From assembly GCF_000518765.1 (NCBI RefSeq), contig NZ_KI912494.1:1-64000 (forward strand): DNA of 64,000 bases, in the 5' to 3' direction. Shown in pieces: positions 27,901 through 36,223 of the stretch. The notes under the pieces are model-generated. The model was not told the DNA's origin. It searched no databases and saw only the letters and a list, made by a program, of their open reading frames with translations. The DNA comes from Ruminococcus flavefaciens ATCC 19208. GTDB taxonomy: Bacteria > Bacillota > Clostridia > Oscillospirales > Ruminococcaceae. Each line of letters begins with the position of its first letter. Within the stretch, counting starts at the first letter, position 1. Made by a program: the position numbers and the translations under genes.

Positions 27901-28097
27901 TACTTGTTTGGATTGGCAAGTGCCTGCATAATGAGCACGATATCAGCCATATCCACCTGACCGTCGCAGTTGGCATCTCCCTTGACTGTAACAGCTGATG
28001 CAGAGCTTTCGGCAGCATATGCAGCTATTCCGCTTGACAGTGGAATTGATGCAAGGCAGGTCGCTGCAAGCATTATCGACATAAATTTCTTTTTCAT
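24942..28097 (-). CDS. large secreted dockerin protein sharing a domain with the co-transcribed anti-sigma factor
   Basis: 1051 residues: signal peptide (1-29), N-terminal dockerin (39-106, LANPNKYG type), then domain A (about 133-297). Next is a domain (about 307-476) matching the ectodomain of the anti-sigma factor encoded 22 nt upstream, e.g. YEDIGIIYNVNYKGKKYQI against YEDTGIMYKVVYNGNTYQV. Another domain follows (about 487-648), then domain B (about 666-835), which repeats domain A, with KGEVLKVD.AMGDI, YDLYHHET.EIDFS and YYVGE.G in both. A 200-residue C-terminal region is unassigned. It is the last gene of a sigma/anti-sigma/dockerin operon. I see no catalytic motif; a structural or ligand-binding role in an extracellular complex is likely. 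Confidence 0.82.
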   Translation of the reverse strand: MKKKFMSIMLAATCLASIPLSSGIAAYAAESSASAVTVKGDANCDGQVDMADIVLIMQALANPNKYGESGTAESHLTAQGKINADMDGDGLTVGDAQTIQKMLLGLDIEKTNNTDVLLGYDDINSEKPLPSATILVKCKSFCPKGEVLKVDAAMGDIVLNSLNYDTAGVYEYDVYTSDGIYDHKLEDNTLKVNGVSGEYQKEYSKDDVKLFDIGSKFENYDLYHHETTEIDFSDYKAGSKGCITFSFYSKHINDLGSGISTDGTKRFMYYYVGEKGTAIGDSIENAEKAYNAAVNGSDTVDPMQPTAQPIGVKSLNDAVITIANYDLKDYDEHYHDSYKQMFASFKNEGYIYHFTEKDDAEKIQLNGMALMPRMSYEDIGIIYNVNYKGKKYQICYYLNDSDYASASFREYFDSRLGFKVAKTIDDMYIILDNGKNDISAFFSIDSSHYCKVRTFDTEADLTGLLNVLDCEKVSLEKDITPSEPTTIGFNSYEEYTKYIEENDLANKIVTYDQLTQYGKFVQFSINSHWMYDNTFSLFYIFNDGSGKTYDLIINDRPHYSEDYLAYPKLTDVQINKSDMRNADTDADNAYYEFDDKLYIYTKGKLSQIKWFDDKHVYILTGNPLLADYPNVDNTYMAKLLDISSANIDNSEYLIGGAESTAASTTQKLVLNCNSFCAKGEVLKVDMAMGDILSRQKYSDYDSEGYPNSGHHEYSITATENYKKIDDERLLINGETSEYTNEFTKEDMKALDISPNIGCYDLYHHETAEIDFSNYETGSTGCVTFRFGWKADGENTLNATSDFTGMEQTIYFYVGEDGVGISNNGWEAAQIAYEAKSDDDIMFYDSIYAKWNGKEVMSNLYEKLRKPSDEVLAINFRLSMSPDYNFVYKGKKLSEYANANYGEYMEKLRDLMGYGPTLKYGEMVYTTGTPNGMKWTQEWYEDRMEYFGEELLSKYIVDGEFLEEELRLDINELMKENRIANDEAEKAYYKYIANEAVKQLDKQNIRYEYMNDPKRLVIYVTADEFNALSLDNTARYGLDISVANGLGVDAIT

Positions 28098-28119
28098 AAG
28101 ATCACCTCATACCTTTCAT

Positions 28120-29250
28120 TTATAGAATTACGCTTTCGTAATTAAACAGCTCTAAAAATGCGATAAGCTCGCCTTTTGTGGTGTATGCTGAAGTGTAAAA
28201 ATAGTGTTCCTCGTCAATGAAAAATGCTGCGCTTACCTGACTTTGATCGCTTGAATAAAGTATACTATAGGTCTGATGTCCTACGACAATTTCATCATAT
28301 ATCGTTCGTTTAAAACGGTCGTAGAGATACTTTGGAACATTGTAGGGACTTTTTATAACAGAAGTATCGGCGTATCTGAATGATACCTGATACGTGTTTC
28401 CATTGTAAACTACCTTGTACATGATACCCGTGTCCTCGTATGCAGCATTCGGCAGAAGAATAACAGTATCTTTTTGTTCTAATTCGTCTGTATTGTCTGT
28501 TACAGGACGATAAACAACACCGTCATCATTAAACCTGTCGAACATTTTGCGGTAAGCACTACGGTATTCCTCAGCATATGAAGATACATCATTCTGCTTA
28601 ATGGTATCTATAGCTTCGTCAGCACTATTAAAAATGATCGGCTGAGCATTAAAGGTCGGCTCGGGGTTAACAGCTGATGAAGAAGTTGTTGCAACGCCGG
28701 GACCTTCATGTATAACATCTGTAGTAGTAGAAGTTGACGGCTTTTCTTTATAGGCATCATCTGTAGTTGACGTCACGGGCTGTGTATAAATTACAGTCGT
28801 CTTAGCCGATTGTACACCTGTGGTTTTGGCAGTTGTCGGTGCAGTATTTCGGCTTGTTGCAGCAGGTACAGCAGCGGTAGTTGTTCGTACCTTATCTGCT
28901 GTTATCGTCCTGTTTGTATTTGCTTTTGAAGTAGTTGCAGCTGTGGTAACAGCCGCATTTTTACTGCTTGTCTGTGTCGCAGACTGCTTTTCGGTAGTGA
29001 CCTCAGTAGTTACGAAGTCGGTTGCTGAGGTCGTAGTTATTGCAGGTTCGTCTATAGTATCGGATACCATAGGGTCAGAATTCATACTGCCAAAATGCTT
29101 CCAGCAGCCCAATCCGATGCCTGCCACCAGACAGAAGCTTACTAAGGCGGGGACAGTACGTTTTAAGATCAGTATCCTTTTTTTCTTCTTTTCTTGATAT
29201 TCGTCATATCTGGAAAGCAAGCTCTGATACATTTCATCGTTATTCTTCAT
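28120..29250 (-). CDS. transmembrane anti-sigma factor with dockerin-protein-like ectodomain
   Basis: 376 residues from ATG 29250 (MKNNDEMYQSL), which follows AAAGGAG. A short charged cytoplasmic part is followed by a membrane segment (about 32-48), a Thr/Ala-rich linker (about 65-200) and a globular ectodomain (about 203-376). The ectodomain aligns along its length with residues 307-476 of the dockerin protein downstream: shared features include ..YRKMF..F...GVVY, YEDTGIMYKVVYNG and SAAFFIDEEHYF. The gene overlaps the sigma gene by 11 nt. It should hold the sigma factor at the membrane until an outside signal acts on the ectodomain. Confidence 0.8.
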   Translation of the reverse strand: MKNNDEMYQSLLSRYDEYQEKKKKRILILKRTVPALVSFCLVAGIGLGCWKHFGSMNSDPMVSDTIDEPAITTTSATDFVTTEVTTEKQSATQTSSKNAAVTTAATTSKANTNRTITADKVRTTTAAVPAATSRNTAPTTAKTTGVQSAKTTVIYTQPVTSTTDDAYKEKPSTSTTTDVIHEGPGVATTSSSAVNPEPTFNAQPIIFNSADEAIDTIKQNDVSSYAEEYRSAYRKMFDRFNDDGVVYRPVTDNTDELEQKDTVILLPNAAYEDTGIMYKVVYNGNTYQVSFRYADTSVIKSPYNVPKYLYDRFKRTIYDEIVVGHQTYSILYSSDQSQVSAAFFIDEEHYFYTSAYTTKGELIAFLELFNYESVIL

Positions 29251-29791
29251 ATTCAAAGCCACTCCTTTCCAGTTCGGATCTTAACGCTTTTTTCGCGTTA
29301 TAAAGCAATGCCTTTATCTGATTGCTGCTTTTTTTCATTATCACAGCTGCTTCAGAGTTGCTGAATCCCTCGAAATAGCTGAGATACAGTATCTGACGGT
29401 ATTCGAGCTTCAATCTGTGCATAGCCTTATGCACAACGCGCTTCTGCTCATTTTTTATGTAATCGCCTTCGATATTTTCTTCGTCAGAAAAGTTATCCTG
29501 TTCTTCAAGCGGAACGACGCTGAGCTTTTTATGCTTTCGGAGATATTTTGCTGTGATATTGCGTCCTATAGCATAAAGCCATGTTTTGAACGAGCTTTTC
29601 CCTGAGAACTTGGGACGTTTTTTCATGAGCTCAAAAAATGTGTCCTCAGTCAGTTCTTCAGCTGTGTGTATATCCTGAACAAAGCTGTTCAAATAAAGTA
29701 TCAAACCTGCCCGATAGGCACAGATGATCTCATGCAGTCCTTCATTGTCGCCCGCAAGAAAACGGCGGTAGCTACTTTCACCGTTATCCAT
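29240..29791 (-). CDS. ECF sigma factor, group 1
   Basis: 183 residues. Region 2 includes EELTEDTFFELMKKRPKFSG and KTWLYAIGRNI; region 4 includes YRQILYLSYFEGFSNSEAA. It begins MDNGESSYRRFLAGD, nearly the same as the sigma factors at 31.9 and 37.5 kb, showing recent duplication. The start follows GAGGAGGACTCCCC. First gene of the sigma/anti-sigma/dockerin operon. Confidence 0.92.
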   Translation of the reverse strand: MDNGESSYRRFLAGDNEGLHEIICAYRAGLILYLNSFVQDIHTAEELTEDTFFELMKKRPKFSGKSSFKTWLYAIGRNITAKYLRKHKKLSVVPLEEQDNFSDEENIEGDYIKNEQKRVVHKAMHRLKLEYRQILYLSYFEGFSNSEAAVIMKKSSNQIKALLYNAKKALRSELERSGFEYEE

Positions 29792-29825
29792 AGGGGAGTC
29801 CTCCTCTCAGGTTTATAAACCCTTT

Positions 29826-29862
29826 CACTTATTAGTACCATTTCATGTGAGAAAGTCAAAGC
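29826..29862 (-). promoter_or_regulatory. candidate ECF promoter, group 1 (own sigma operon)
   Basis: Minus strand GTACTAATAAGTG (29826-29838) with GCTTTGAC (29855-29862) 16 nt upstream. The -10 and the spacing match the sites near 31.7, 37.3, 43.4 and 53.3 kb, but the -35 differs. Confidence 0.5.
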
Positions 29863-29951
29863 GAAAAGAGAAATAATTTATTTTTAACTATTATATCATG
29901 CGAAATTGACAATTACAATAGAAATTTATATTTTTTCAGACAATAATAAAA

Positions 29952-29975
29952 GCAGCCTGTATTTCTACAGGCTGC
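29952..29975 (-). terminator. terminator of the 30.0-kb dockerin gene
   Basis: GCAGCCTGTA, TTTC loop, TACAGGCTGC, then AAACTT; located just after the stop of the gene at 30012. Confidence 0.7.
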
Positions 29976-30011
29976 AAACTTATTTAATGTTGAATTATAA
30001 ATGCTTAAAGC

Positions 30012-31574
30012 TTACTTTATATCAAGCAGATTTTTCTGTATAGCCTGAGCATCGCCAACTGTCAGTCCGTTGCCGTCCATGTCGGCATTAGCCTTGCCCT
30101 GTGCTGTCAGGTGAAGCTCTGCTGTACCGTTTTCACCGTATTTATTAGGATTTGCAAGAGCCTGCATGATAAGGACTACGTCTGCCATATCTGCCTGACC
30201 GTCGCAGTTAGCATCGCCTTTTACATTAATTGCATCATAGACCCAGTATACCTTTTCGCCGTTGATAATGTGTACGAGAGTGAAGAGCTCATTGCTGATA
30301 CCGTTCTGCTCGGCAAATTCCAGCATCTGCTTCTTCTGCTCAGTCGTTACATTTTCTGTAACGTACTCAATAACGAGAGGCGGATAGTAGCTCGGGTACT
30401 CCGCGCTTGTCAGGCACTTTGCGTCCAGACCATTGTCCTCAATGTACTTGTTCAGCTTATCCATTGCTTCCTGTACCTCTGCAGAAACTGTTGTAGTTGT
30501 TATTGGTACATCTTTAGGAAGTGTTGTAGTAGTTGTTATCGGTGTATCATTATTTTCTTTCGGCGGATCAGAACAAGCTATGTAATCGTAGTAGAAGCCT
30601 GCAAAATATTCATTGAACTGAACATAGTTCCAAGCCGCATACATACTATTATCCGCCTGAGCTGTTATAGGTATGATCTCAAAAGCACAGTACTTAGTGT
30701 AACCTTCGCCCTTATCTACCGTTACAGCCCCTCTCTGTTTTATTGCAAACATATCTGTCGGAAGTCCCATTTCTTCGATGATCTTGTCATCTTCCCAGCA
30801 TACCTTGTAATCATCTGCAAGCGCTTCATTGGATACAGGGAACGGATTAGCTTCAAGAAGAACCCATACCCTTCCGATCTTATTCATTTGTGCCATATCA
30901 TCTTTTGACCATAACCTGTATTTCAGACCTTCTGTCATTCCGTTTTCTGCAAACAGTGCCTTGAATTCATCAAGTGACATTCCTCTGATGTCATCGAATG
31001 TGATATCAGAGTCGCTGCAATCAACAGGCGTATACCCTAAATCCTCGGCTGATACATATTCAGACTGCTTTATGACACTTCCCTTGATACGGTCTGAACC
31101 TGCTATCTTGTAAATCTGCTCGGGAGTTAATGAGCATCTCAGAGCTGTTCCTGTAAAGTTCGCCTCTGAAACGTCAATTCCTATAAAGTCGCAGACTTCT
31201 TTTGTTTTAGCAGCATAAGCTTCCTCATACTTCTTCTGGGAAAGATCATTTTTATAAGCACCGACCATTTCGTTTATCTCTTCTGCTGAATATACTGATG
31301 TATCCAGTGTATTTTTATATTCCTCCGCAGCTTTGTTTACTCTTGGAATGATTATTGAATAGTCGATCTTGAATGTACACCACATCATTACGTCTATCTT
31401 TTCAAGTCCTGCATCAATGTCCTTTTTCAGTTCCTCTGAAATCTTAATGTTTTCTTCCGCTGCACTCGTCTGAACTATTGCGGTCTGCGGCTGAGCTGCA
31501 ACAGCATTAAACGGAACAGCGATACAGCTTGTCAGCATTGAAGCTGTCAGCAAAATATTGATCATTTTTTTCAT
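30012..31574 (-). CDS. secreted dockerin protein, divergent from the 31.9-kb sigma gene
   Basis: 520 residues: signal peptide (1-27), a large unassigned region (about 40-345), a Thr-rich linker (about 350-370), an alpha/beta module and a C-terminal LANPNKYG dockerin (about 452-520). The module (about 375-445; VIEYVTENVTTEQKKQMLEF) resembles repeats in the dockerin protein at 36224 (VEYYWKNEDVTEQIKAFLAE). The start follows AAGGAGGTCTTAGT. Its promoter has the same -35 heptamer, spacer length and -10 as the divergent sigma gene, so both are probably controlled by that sigma factor. No catalytic motif is seen. Confidence 0.82.
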   Translation of the reverse strand: MKKMINILLTASMLTSCIAVPFNAVAAQPQTAIVQTSAAEENIKISEELKKDIDAGLEKIDVMMWCTFKIDYSIIIPRVNKAAEEYKNTLDTSVYSAEEINEMVGAYKNDLSQKKYEEAYAAKTKEVCDFIGIDVSEANFTGTALRCSLTPEQIYKIAGSDRIKGSVIKQSEYVSAEDLGYTPVDCSDSDITFDDIRGMSLDEFKALFAENGMTEGLKYRLWSKDDMAQMNKIGRVWVLLEANPFPVSNEALADDYKVCWEDDKIIEEMGLPTDMFAIKQRGAVTVDKGEGYTKYCAFEIIPITAQADNSMYAAWNYVQFNEYFAGFYYDYIACSDPPKENNDTPITTTTTLPKDVPITTTTVSAEVQEAMDKLNKYIEDNGLDAKCLTSAEYPSYYPPLVIEYVTENVTTEQKKQMLEFAEQNGISNELFTLVHIINGEKVYWVYDAINVKGDANCDGQADMADVVLIMQALANPNKYGENGTAELHLTAQGKANADMDGNGLTVGDAQAIQKNLLDIK

Positions 31575-31663
31575 ACTAAGACCTCCTTAAAAAGTGTCGT
31601 ATAAATATACGATATTGGATTAAGAATGTTTTGGAATGTATCCGATGTACTTATTTGCCTTTT

Positions 31664-31699
31664 CACTAATTAGTCGCAGTTTTTATATCCCAAATCGCA
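31664..31699 (-). promoter_or_regulatory. ECF promoter of the 30.0-kb dockerin gene
   Basis: Minus strand TGCGATT (31693-31699), 16 nt, CGACTAATTAGTG (31664-31676). The -35, spacer and first ten -10 bases are identical to the site at 31808-31840. Confidence 0.7.
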
Positions 31700-31715
31700 G
31701 TTTTTTCAAAAAAAC

Positions 31716-31744
31716 TTTTCAAGCTGCGAAAATTGTGTTATAAT
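31716..31744 (+). promoter_or_regulatory. second, SigA-like promoter of the 31.9-kb sigma gene
   Basis: TTTTCA (31716-31721), 17 nt, TATAAT (31739-31744). Confidence 0.45.
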
Positions 31745-31807
31745 AACCATACCGGCAGCGTTGTTATTGTACATATATTACAAATCTCAAAAAAACTTTT
31801 ATACGTG

Positions 31808-31840
31808 TGCGATTCTGACAGCTTTTTATACGACTAATTA
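31808..31840 (+). promoter_or_regulatory. ECF promoter of the 31.9-kb sigma operon
   Basis: TGCGATT (31808-31814), 16 nt, CGACTAATTA (31831-31840). Confidence 0.7.
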
Positions 31841-31896
31841 ATAGAAGAATGTATACACAATTGCATTTCACGATCAATTATTGAAGGGAGAATACT

Positions 31897-32451
31897 ATGA
31901 AAAACGGTGCTGAATGCTACAGCCGTTTTCTCTCAGGAGATAAAAAAGCGATCGAAGAAATAATCCGCGATTACAAAGATGGACTTATTTTTTACCTTTT
32001 CAGTATAGTCGGTGATATCCACACTTCAGAAGAACTGACTATAGATACATTTATCAAGCTTTTTTCCGAACAACCAAAATTCAAGGGCGAGGGAGCTTTC
32101 AAAACATGGCTTTATGCCATAGGAAGGCATACTGCTCTCGATCATATAAGAAAGAGTTCAAAACGCCATGAAGTTCCCCTTGAAGAAGCAGCTGATATCT
32201 CAGGTGAAGAGAGTATTGAGCAGAGCTATATAAACGACGAGGAAAAGATCAGACTGCGAAGGACTATAAACAGGCTAAAGCCTGAATACAGTCAGGTATT
32301 GTATCTTATTTACTTTGAAGGTTTCGATCACGATGAAACGGCAAAGATAATGAAGAAATCGAAAAAACAGGTCATCGACCTGCTGTACCGTGCCAAGGGC
32401 GCATTGAAAAAACAACTTGAAAAGGAGGGATATTCGTATGATGGACTATAA
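31897..32451 (+). CDS. ECF sigma factor, group 1
   Basis: 184 residues with regions 2 and 4 (EELTIDTFIKLFSEQPKFKG, KTWLYAIGRHTALDHIRK, YSQVLYLIYFEGFDHDETA). It begins MKNGAECYSRFLSGD, close to its paralogues at 29.2 and 37.5 kb. The start follows GAAGGGAGA. It is co-transcribed with its anti-sigma partner (14-nt overlap). The divergent dockerin gene shares its promoter type. Confidence 0.92.
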   Translation: MKNGAECYSRFLSGDKKAIEEIIRDYKDGLIFYLFSIVGDIHTSEELTIDTFIKLFSEQPKFKGEGAFKTWLYAIGRHTALDHIRKSSKRHEVPLEEAADISGEESIEQSYINDEEKIRLRRTINRLKPEYSQVLYLIYFEGFDHDETAKIMKKSKKQVIDLLYRAKGALKKQLEKEGYSYDGL

Positions 32452-33376
32452 AGAAATGGCTGAAATAGTCACGAAGGAAGTCGATGCGATTCTTGAACGC
32501 AAGCGTATACGTGCAATGCGTATCAAACGGGTATCTCTGACTGCTTCGGGACTTTGTGCCGCTGTACTTGTCTCCTTCGGAGTATGGAAGCTCCGTCCTT
32601 CACTCGAAAACAAAAACAACTTTGATGATACCAATATAGTTATAACTACCGTGACAACAGCAGAAACTACAGAAACGACCACTCAAACTACTTCTCGGTT
32701 TACAGCTGCCAAGACAGAAAAGACAACTTCTTCCGCTAAGACAACTGTCACAACTGCGAATACTTCAAAAGCTGCATCAACTTCAAAAACAACTACCGCA
32801 AAAGCTACCGCGGCAGTTACAATAAGGACTTCTGCTCACAGAACAACTTCACTTCCTGTAACAACGAGAAAAATTACAACAACTACAGTTGCTTTAACGA
32901 CAGTTTCTCTCCCCGTGTCAACAACTGTAACTGCTGCCCAGACATCAACTACAGTCAAAGTACACGTAACTACTCTATCCCCCACAACAGGAGCTTTCGT
33001 AGTTACTACAGCCCCTGTAACATCTACTACGACACCGCCCGGAGGAATAACCGATCCACCGCCCAATAAAAATACTATGACCGAGATCTTCCTTGCTTCA
33101 ACTGCCACAGTTGAAATAAAGAAGAACGGGACTTATGTTGACTACGAAAAACATAATACCCTTATAGAACCGGAAAATATAGGCGACTTTATCAGTTTGG
33201 TATCCTTAAAAATGGTACACCCTGACGGCACAAGACAAATAATGTCAATGGGTGTATACACTATAAAAGACGTGGATATGGAAGAAGCAGTTGCTTTAAG
33301 ACTGGTAAACGAATACAGCTTTACCGAAGGCTATTACCTGTTCACCGACCCAAACTACAAGAAAAATGATAACTGA
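32438..33376 (+). CDS. transmembrane anti-sigma factor-like protein
   Basis: 312 residues from ATG 32438 after AAAGGAGGG. The cytoplasmic helix has KRIRAMRIKRVS, followed by a membrane segment (about 33-49, ending FGVWK, as in the 38.1-kb paralogue). A long Thr-rich linker (about 70-205) leads to a small C-terminal ectodomain (about 215-312) with GVYTIKDVDMEEAVALRL and GYYLFTDPNYKK. That ectodomain resembles the one at 38063 and a domain in the dockerin protein at 33435. It should restrain the sigma factor encoded just upstream. No zinc-binding anti-sigma motif is present. Confidence 0.78.
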   Translation: MMDYKEMAEIVTKEVDAILERKRIRAMRIKRVSLTASGLCAAVLVSFGVWKLRPSLENKNNFDDTNIVITTVTTAETTETTTQTTSRFTAAKTEKTTSSAKTTVTTANTSKAASTSKTTTAKATAAVTIRTSAHRTTSLPVTTRKITTTTVALTTVSLPVSTTVTAAQTSTTVKVHVTTLSPTTGAFVVTTAPVTSTTTPPGGITDPPPNKNTMTEIFLASTATVEIKKNGTYVDYEKHNTLIEPENIGDFISLVSLKMVHPDGTRQIMSMGVYTIKDVDMEEAVALRLVNEYSFTEGYYLFTDPNYKKNDN

Positions 33377-33388
33377 ACATCAACAAAA

Positions 33389-33410
33389 AGCCCACTCGAA
33401 TGAGTGGGCT
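33389..33410. terminator. bidirectional terminator
   Basis: AGCCCACTC, GAAT loop, GAGTGGGCT, between the convergent anti-sigma gene and the dockerin operon. Confidence 0.75.
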
Positions 33411-33434
33411 TGGTTAATGTTTAAGGATATAGTA

Positions 33435-35114
33435 TCATTCATTTACGGAATATTTTTCGATAAGCTCTTGTGCTTTTTCTGCGCCAATATTGAATGTAGT
33501 TCCGCGTTCTACCATATTGGTATGAACTGCACCATTCTGATATACCCTGATACCAAAGCCGTATCTGCCTAAGAACGGTATATCACAGCCTATTTCAAGT
33601 TCACAGTAGTTCTCGGCTGTGCGGTCTATCTGAGAGATGTTGCCAAGATAATCATCATGGCTCGATGAAGCAGCAATATCTCTGTCTCCGAAGAGCATAT
33701 TATAGATATAATCCTGGTCAGCTGTATACTTTTCGTATTTGAATGCAGGCTTATATACGTGACAGTAAACGTGGTTGATGCTCAAAGTGTTTTCAAGATC
33801 AAAGTCATCAATGATCTGACCGACTGTCTGTGGCTCATACCACATATTGCGGTAAACATGGTAATTGTTGCTTCCGCTGTACTGTACGGCTACAGCGAGC
33901 TCGGAGGATATATCGTTAAGCGCGAACACCTTTCCTGTGCTGCCGTTCTTTTCACGGTCAAGGACTTCATATTCGCCCATTTCTTCGCCTATTGCGGAAA
34001 GTCCGAGTGTTGCGCCACAGTTTATGTATTCCGTGTCATTTACCCTTACTGTGAAGTTGTTGTCTTCATCTGTAAAGTCTACGTAATCGTAGTTGATAAG
34101 GGTGATATCATCGTCCTTCTGAGGGATAGGCACACTGCCGAGACCGAGAAGGCTCATCTGTATCTCTCTTGCGTCGTTATTTGTGAGTCCGTTTCCGTCA
34201 GTGTCTCCGTTTACCTGTCCCTGTGCGGTTATGCCGCCGTCTGCGGAGATACCGTACTTATCGGGATTCGCCAGCGACTGCATTATCATAATGGAGTCGG
34301 AGAGATCGACATATCCGTCAACATTTGCATCGCCCATAGTACCGTCGATTATTACAGGATCATTGCAGTAATACTTTACGGGATTAAGAAATGCAAGCTC
34401 TGTCATACCGTAGTTGAAATCCACGTTGTCTCCGTTTTCCTGCATATTTCTGAGAACTTCATAAAGATTGTTTTGATCGCCCTCATAGCCGAAGTAAAGC
34501 TTTCCTTCGATCATGCCTTTCTGCTCTGTAAAATCGGGATATTTCTCGGTAAACTCCGCCGCGGTCATATCTCCGCTGTAGTATGCGCCGTCGATGCTTA
34601 TGTAGTTTTTATCCTCATACAGCTTATAGTGCATCTCAATGGCAGTTACCTCAGGACAAGCCTTGATAAGCTCAAGAGTATAGTCGTAGGCTTCTCTTGA
34701 TGTTGCACTGACTATCTCGTATTCCTTGCCGTTCTTGCGGAAAGTAGGCATTTTTAGTTTTTCGGCTTCAACTGCCGCCTTGATATCATCATAGGGGAGC
34801 ACCGTTCCTTCTTCGACTTTTATGGCTGTAACAACAGATTCTATATTAATAATATGGAACTTGTTGTTTTCGTCAAGCGTGATAAGTGAACGGTTAAATC
34901 TCCAGTCGGGAGTTGCTTTATCCTTGCCTCCGCTCAGCCATACGTAGTTTCCTGAGATGTCCTGAACAGCTTCGTCAAAGGTCATGCCTTTGTAGCTGAA
35001 CGATTTTGCAGCTGTTTCCACAAGAGTGGGGGAGTCTGCGCTGACGGGAAGTGCGGAAGCTCCGCCGAATACCATAGCCGCAGCTGCTATAATTGACATA
35101 AATTTCTTTTTCAT
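33435..35114 (-). CDS. secreted protein with central dockerin and anti-sigma-ectodomain-like C-terminus
   Basis: 559 residues: signal peptide (1-26), an unassigned N-terminal region (about 40-250), a central dockerin (258-327, GDANVDGYVDLSD, LANPDKYG) and a C-terminal part (335-559). Residues about 370-430 (VFALNDISSELAVAVQY...Y.VYRNMWYEPQ) match the ectodomains of the anti-sigma factors at 38063 (VYEVSGRSIEQAVAVRL...YYLFQNFDYKK) and 32438. From memory, the whole C-terminal part resembles extracellular domains common in clostridial anti-sigma-type membrane proteins. It is the third gene of the operon read from the ECF promoter at 37.3 kb, 32 nt from its upstream neighbour. Confidence 0.8.
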   Translation of the reverse strand: MKKKFMSIIAAAAMVFGGASALPVSADSPTLVETAAKSFSYKGMTFDEAVQDISGNYVWLSGGKDKATPDWRFNRSLITLDENNKFHIINIESVVTAIKVEEGTVLPYDDIKAAVEAEKLKMPTFRKNGKEYEIVSATSREAYDYTLELIKACPEVTAIEMHYKLYEDKNYISIDGAYYSGDMTAAEFTEKYPDFTEQKGMIEGKLYFGYEGDQNNLYEVLRNMQENGDNVDFNYGMTELAFLNPVKYYCNDPVIIDGTMGDANVDGYVDLSDSIMIMQSLANPDKYGISADGGITAQGQVNGDTDGNGLTNNDAREIQMSLLGLGSVPIPQKDDDITLINYDYVDFTDEDNNFTVRVNDTEYINCGATLGLSAIGEEMGEYEVLDREKNGSTGKVFALNDISSELAVAVQYSGSNNYHVYRNMWYEPQTVGQIIDDFDLENTLSINHVYCHVYKPAFKYEKYTADQDYIYNMLFGDRDIAASSSHDDYLGNISQIDRTAENYCELEIGCDIPFLGRYGFGIRVYQNGAVHTNMVERGTTFNIGAEKAQELIEKYSVNE

Positions 35115-35146
35115 AGTATCAGCTCCTTTAATATTTTTGAATTTAT

Positions 35147-36193
35147 TTACATTCCGAGCAGTATCTTCTGCAATGCCTGAGCGTCGCCTACTGTAAGTCC
35201 GTTGCCGTCCATATCGGCATTGAATGTTCCCTGCGCGGAGAGTTGATATTTGTTCGGACTTGCAAGAGACTGCATTATAAGAACAACATCTGACATATCG
35301 CGTTCGCTGTCACAGTTAGCATCGCCGTCAACAGCATTCATAAGGTCGATACCGCCGAAGCTTTCGCTTACTGTACATTGATATATCTGAGATACAAGAA
35401 TACCGTCGATATTGGTGCATATCTGCTTAGACAGCTCAAACATTTCTTCAAATGACATATCACCGTTCGGAACGATAGAAATTGCCTCATAATCGCCTGA
35501 TAAGGATATGTCATAACCTTTTTCTGCTGCAAGCTCAGCTATTTGCTGTTTAAGAACAGTATTCATCTCAGCCTTTTCTTCTTTGGTCTTGTTTCTTATA
35601 TCAGTCAGATAATAACAATTAAAATCTATGGAGCCGTTGGCTGGACTGCAAACATCAGTTGAATAAAAAACATCGGTTGCAAAATTATTCTGAGCGAGGA
35701 ACTCTTTTATACGTCGTGCGTCATTTGGGGTTATTTCAAGTAATTCATCTTCTTTTGAATTATTGACAGGCTCTAAATAATAGCCGAATTCTTTATCATA
35801 GAAACTGATATATGCTCTGATACCGTCGCCGTTTTCTGTTACGAAATCCTTCAAAAGCAGGTTCAATTCATCAGTAACTTTGTTATTTGTTTGCACTGTA
35901 CTATCCGTTTTTGTTTCGGTATCGTCATTTACAGCGTTGAAGTATATCCTGTCATATCGATTTATTTCTGCTATAGCACTGCGCACATAAGGATATTTTT
36001 CATATAGTTTTTCGGCATTGTTACCATTATAAATATAAATATCTTTTTTCTCGTCAGACAGATAATCGACTCTCATGTAGTCAGTATGCTCTTGTTTTGT
36101 CATTCTCTCTGTATAAATTGCGGTCGCACAAAGCGGAGAACCGCAAGTCATTACAGCCGCAGCTGCTATAATTGACATTATTCTCTTTTTCAT
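35147..36193 (-). CDS. secreted dockerin protein of unknown function
   Basis: 348 residues: signal peptide (1-25, MKKRIMSIIAAAAVM, nearly the same as the next gene's), an unassigned region (about 40-285) and a C-terminal dockerin (about 289-348, GDANCDSERDMSDVV, LASPNKYQ). Two stretches resemble the alpha/beta repeat of the neighbouring protein (ITPNDARRIKEFLAQNNFAT). It is the middle gene of a three-gene operon with 31-32 nt gaps. No catalytic motif is seen. Confidence 0.78.
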   Translation of the reverse strand: MKKRIMSIIAAAAVMTCGSPLCATAIYTERMTKQEHTDYMRVDYLSDEKKDIYIYNGNNAEKLYEKYPYVRSAIAEINRYDRIYFNAVNDDTETKTDSTVQTNNKVTDELNLLLKDFVTENGDGIRAYISFYDKEFGYYLEPVNNSKEDELLEITPNDARRIKEFLAQNNFATDVFYSTDVCSPANGSIDFNCYYLTDIRNKTKEEKAEMNTVLKQQIAELAAEKGYDISLSGDYEAISIVPNGDMSFEEMFELSKQICTNIDGILVSQIYQCTVSESFGGIDLMNAVDGDANCDSERDMSDVVLIMQSLASPNKYQLSAQGTFNADMDGNGLTVGDAQALQKILLGM

Positions 36194-36223
36194 AATATCA
36201 GCTCCTTTTATATATTTGAGTTT

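Noticed and set aside
30111-30908. 265-codon plus-strand frame opposite the 30.0-kb dockerin gene
   Set aside because: Cys- and Ile-rich translation with no domain; it is the reverse of a dockerin-encoding gene.
33759-34700. 313-codon plus-strand frame opposite the 33.4-kb dockerin gene
   Set aside because: It overlaps a gene with a clear signal peptide and dockerin, and has no start signals of its own.
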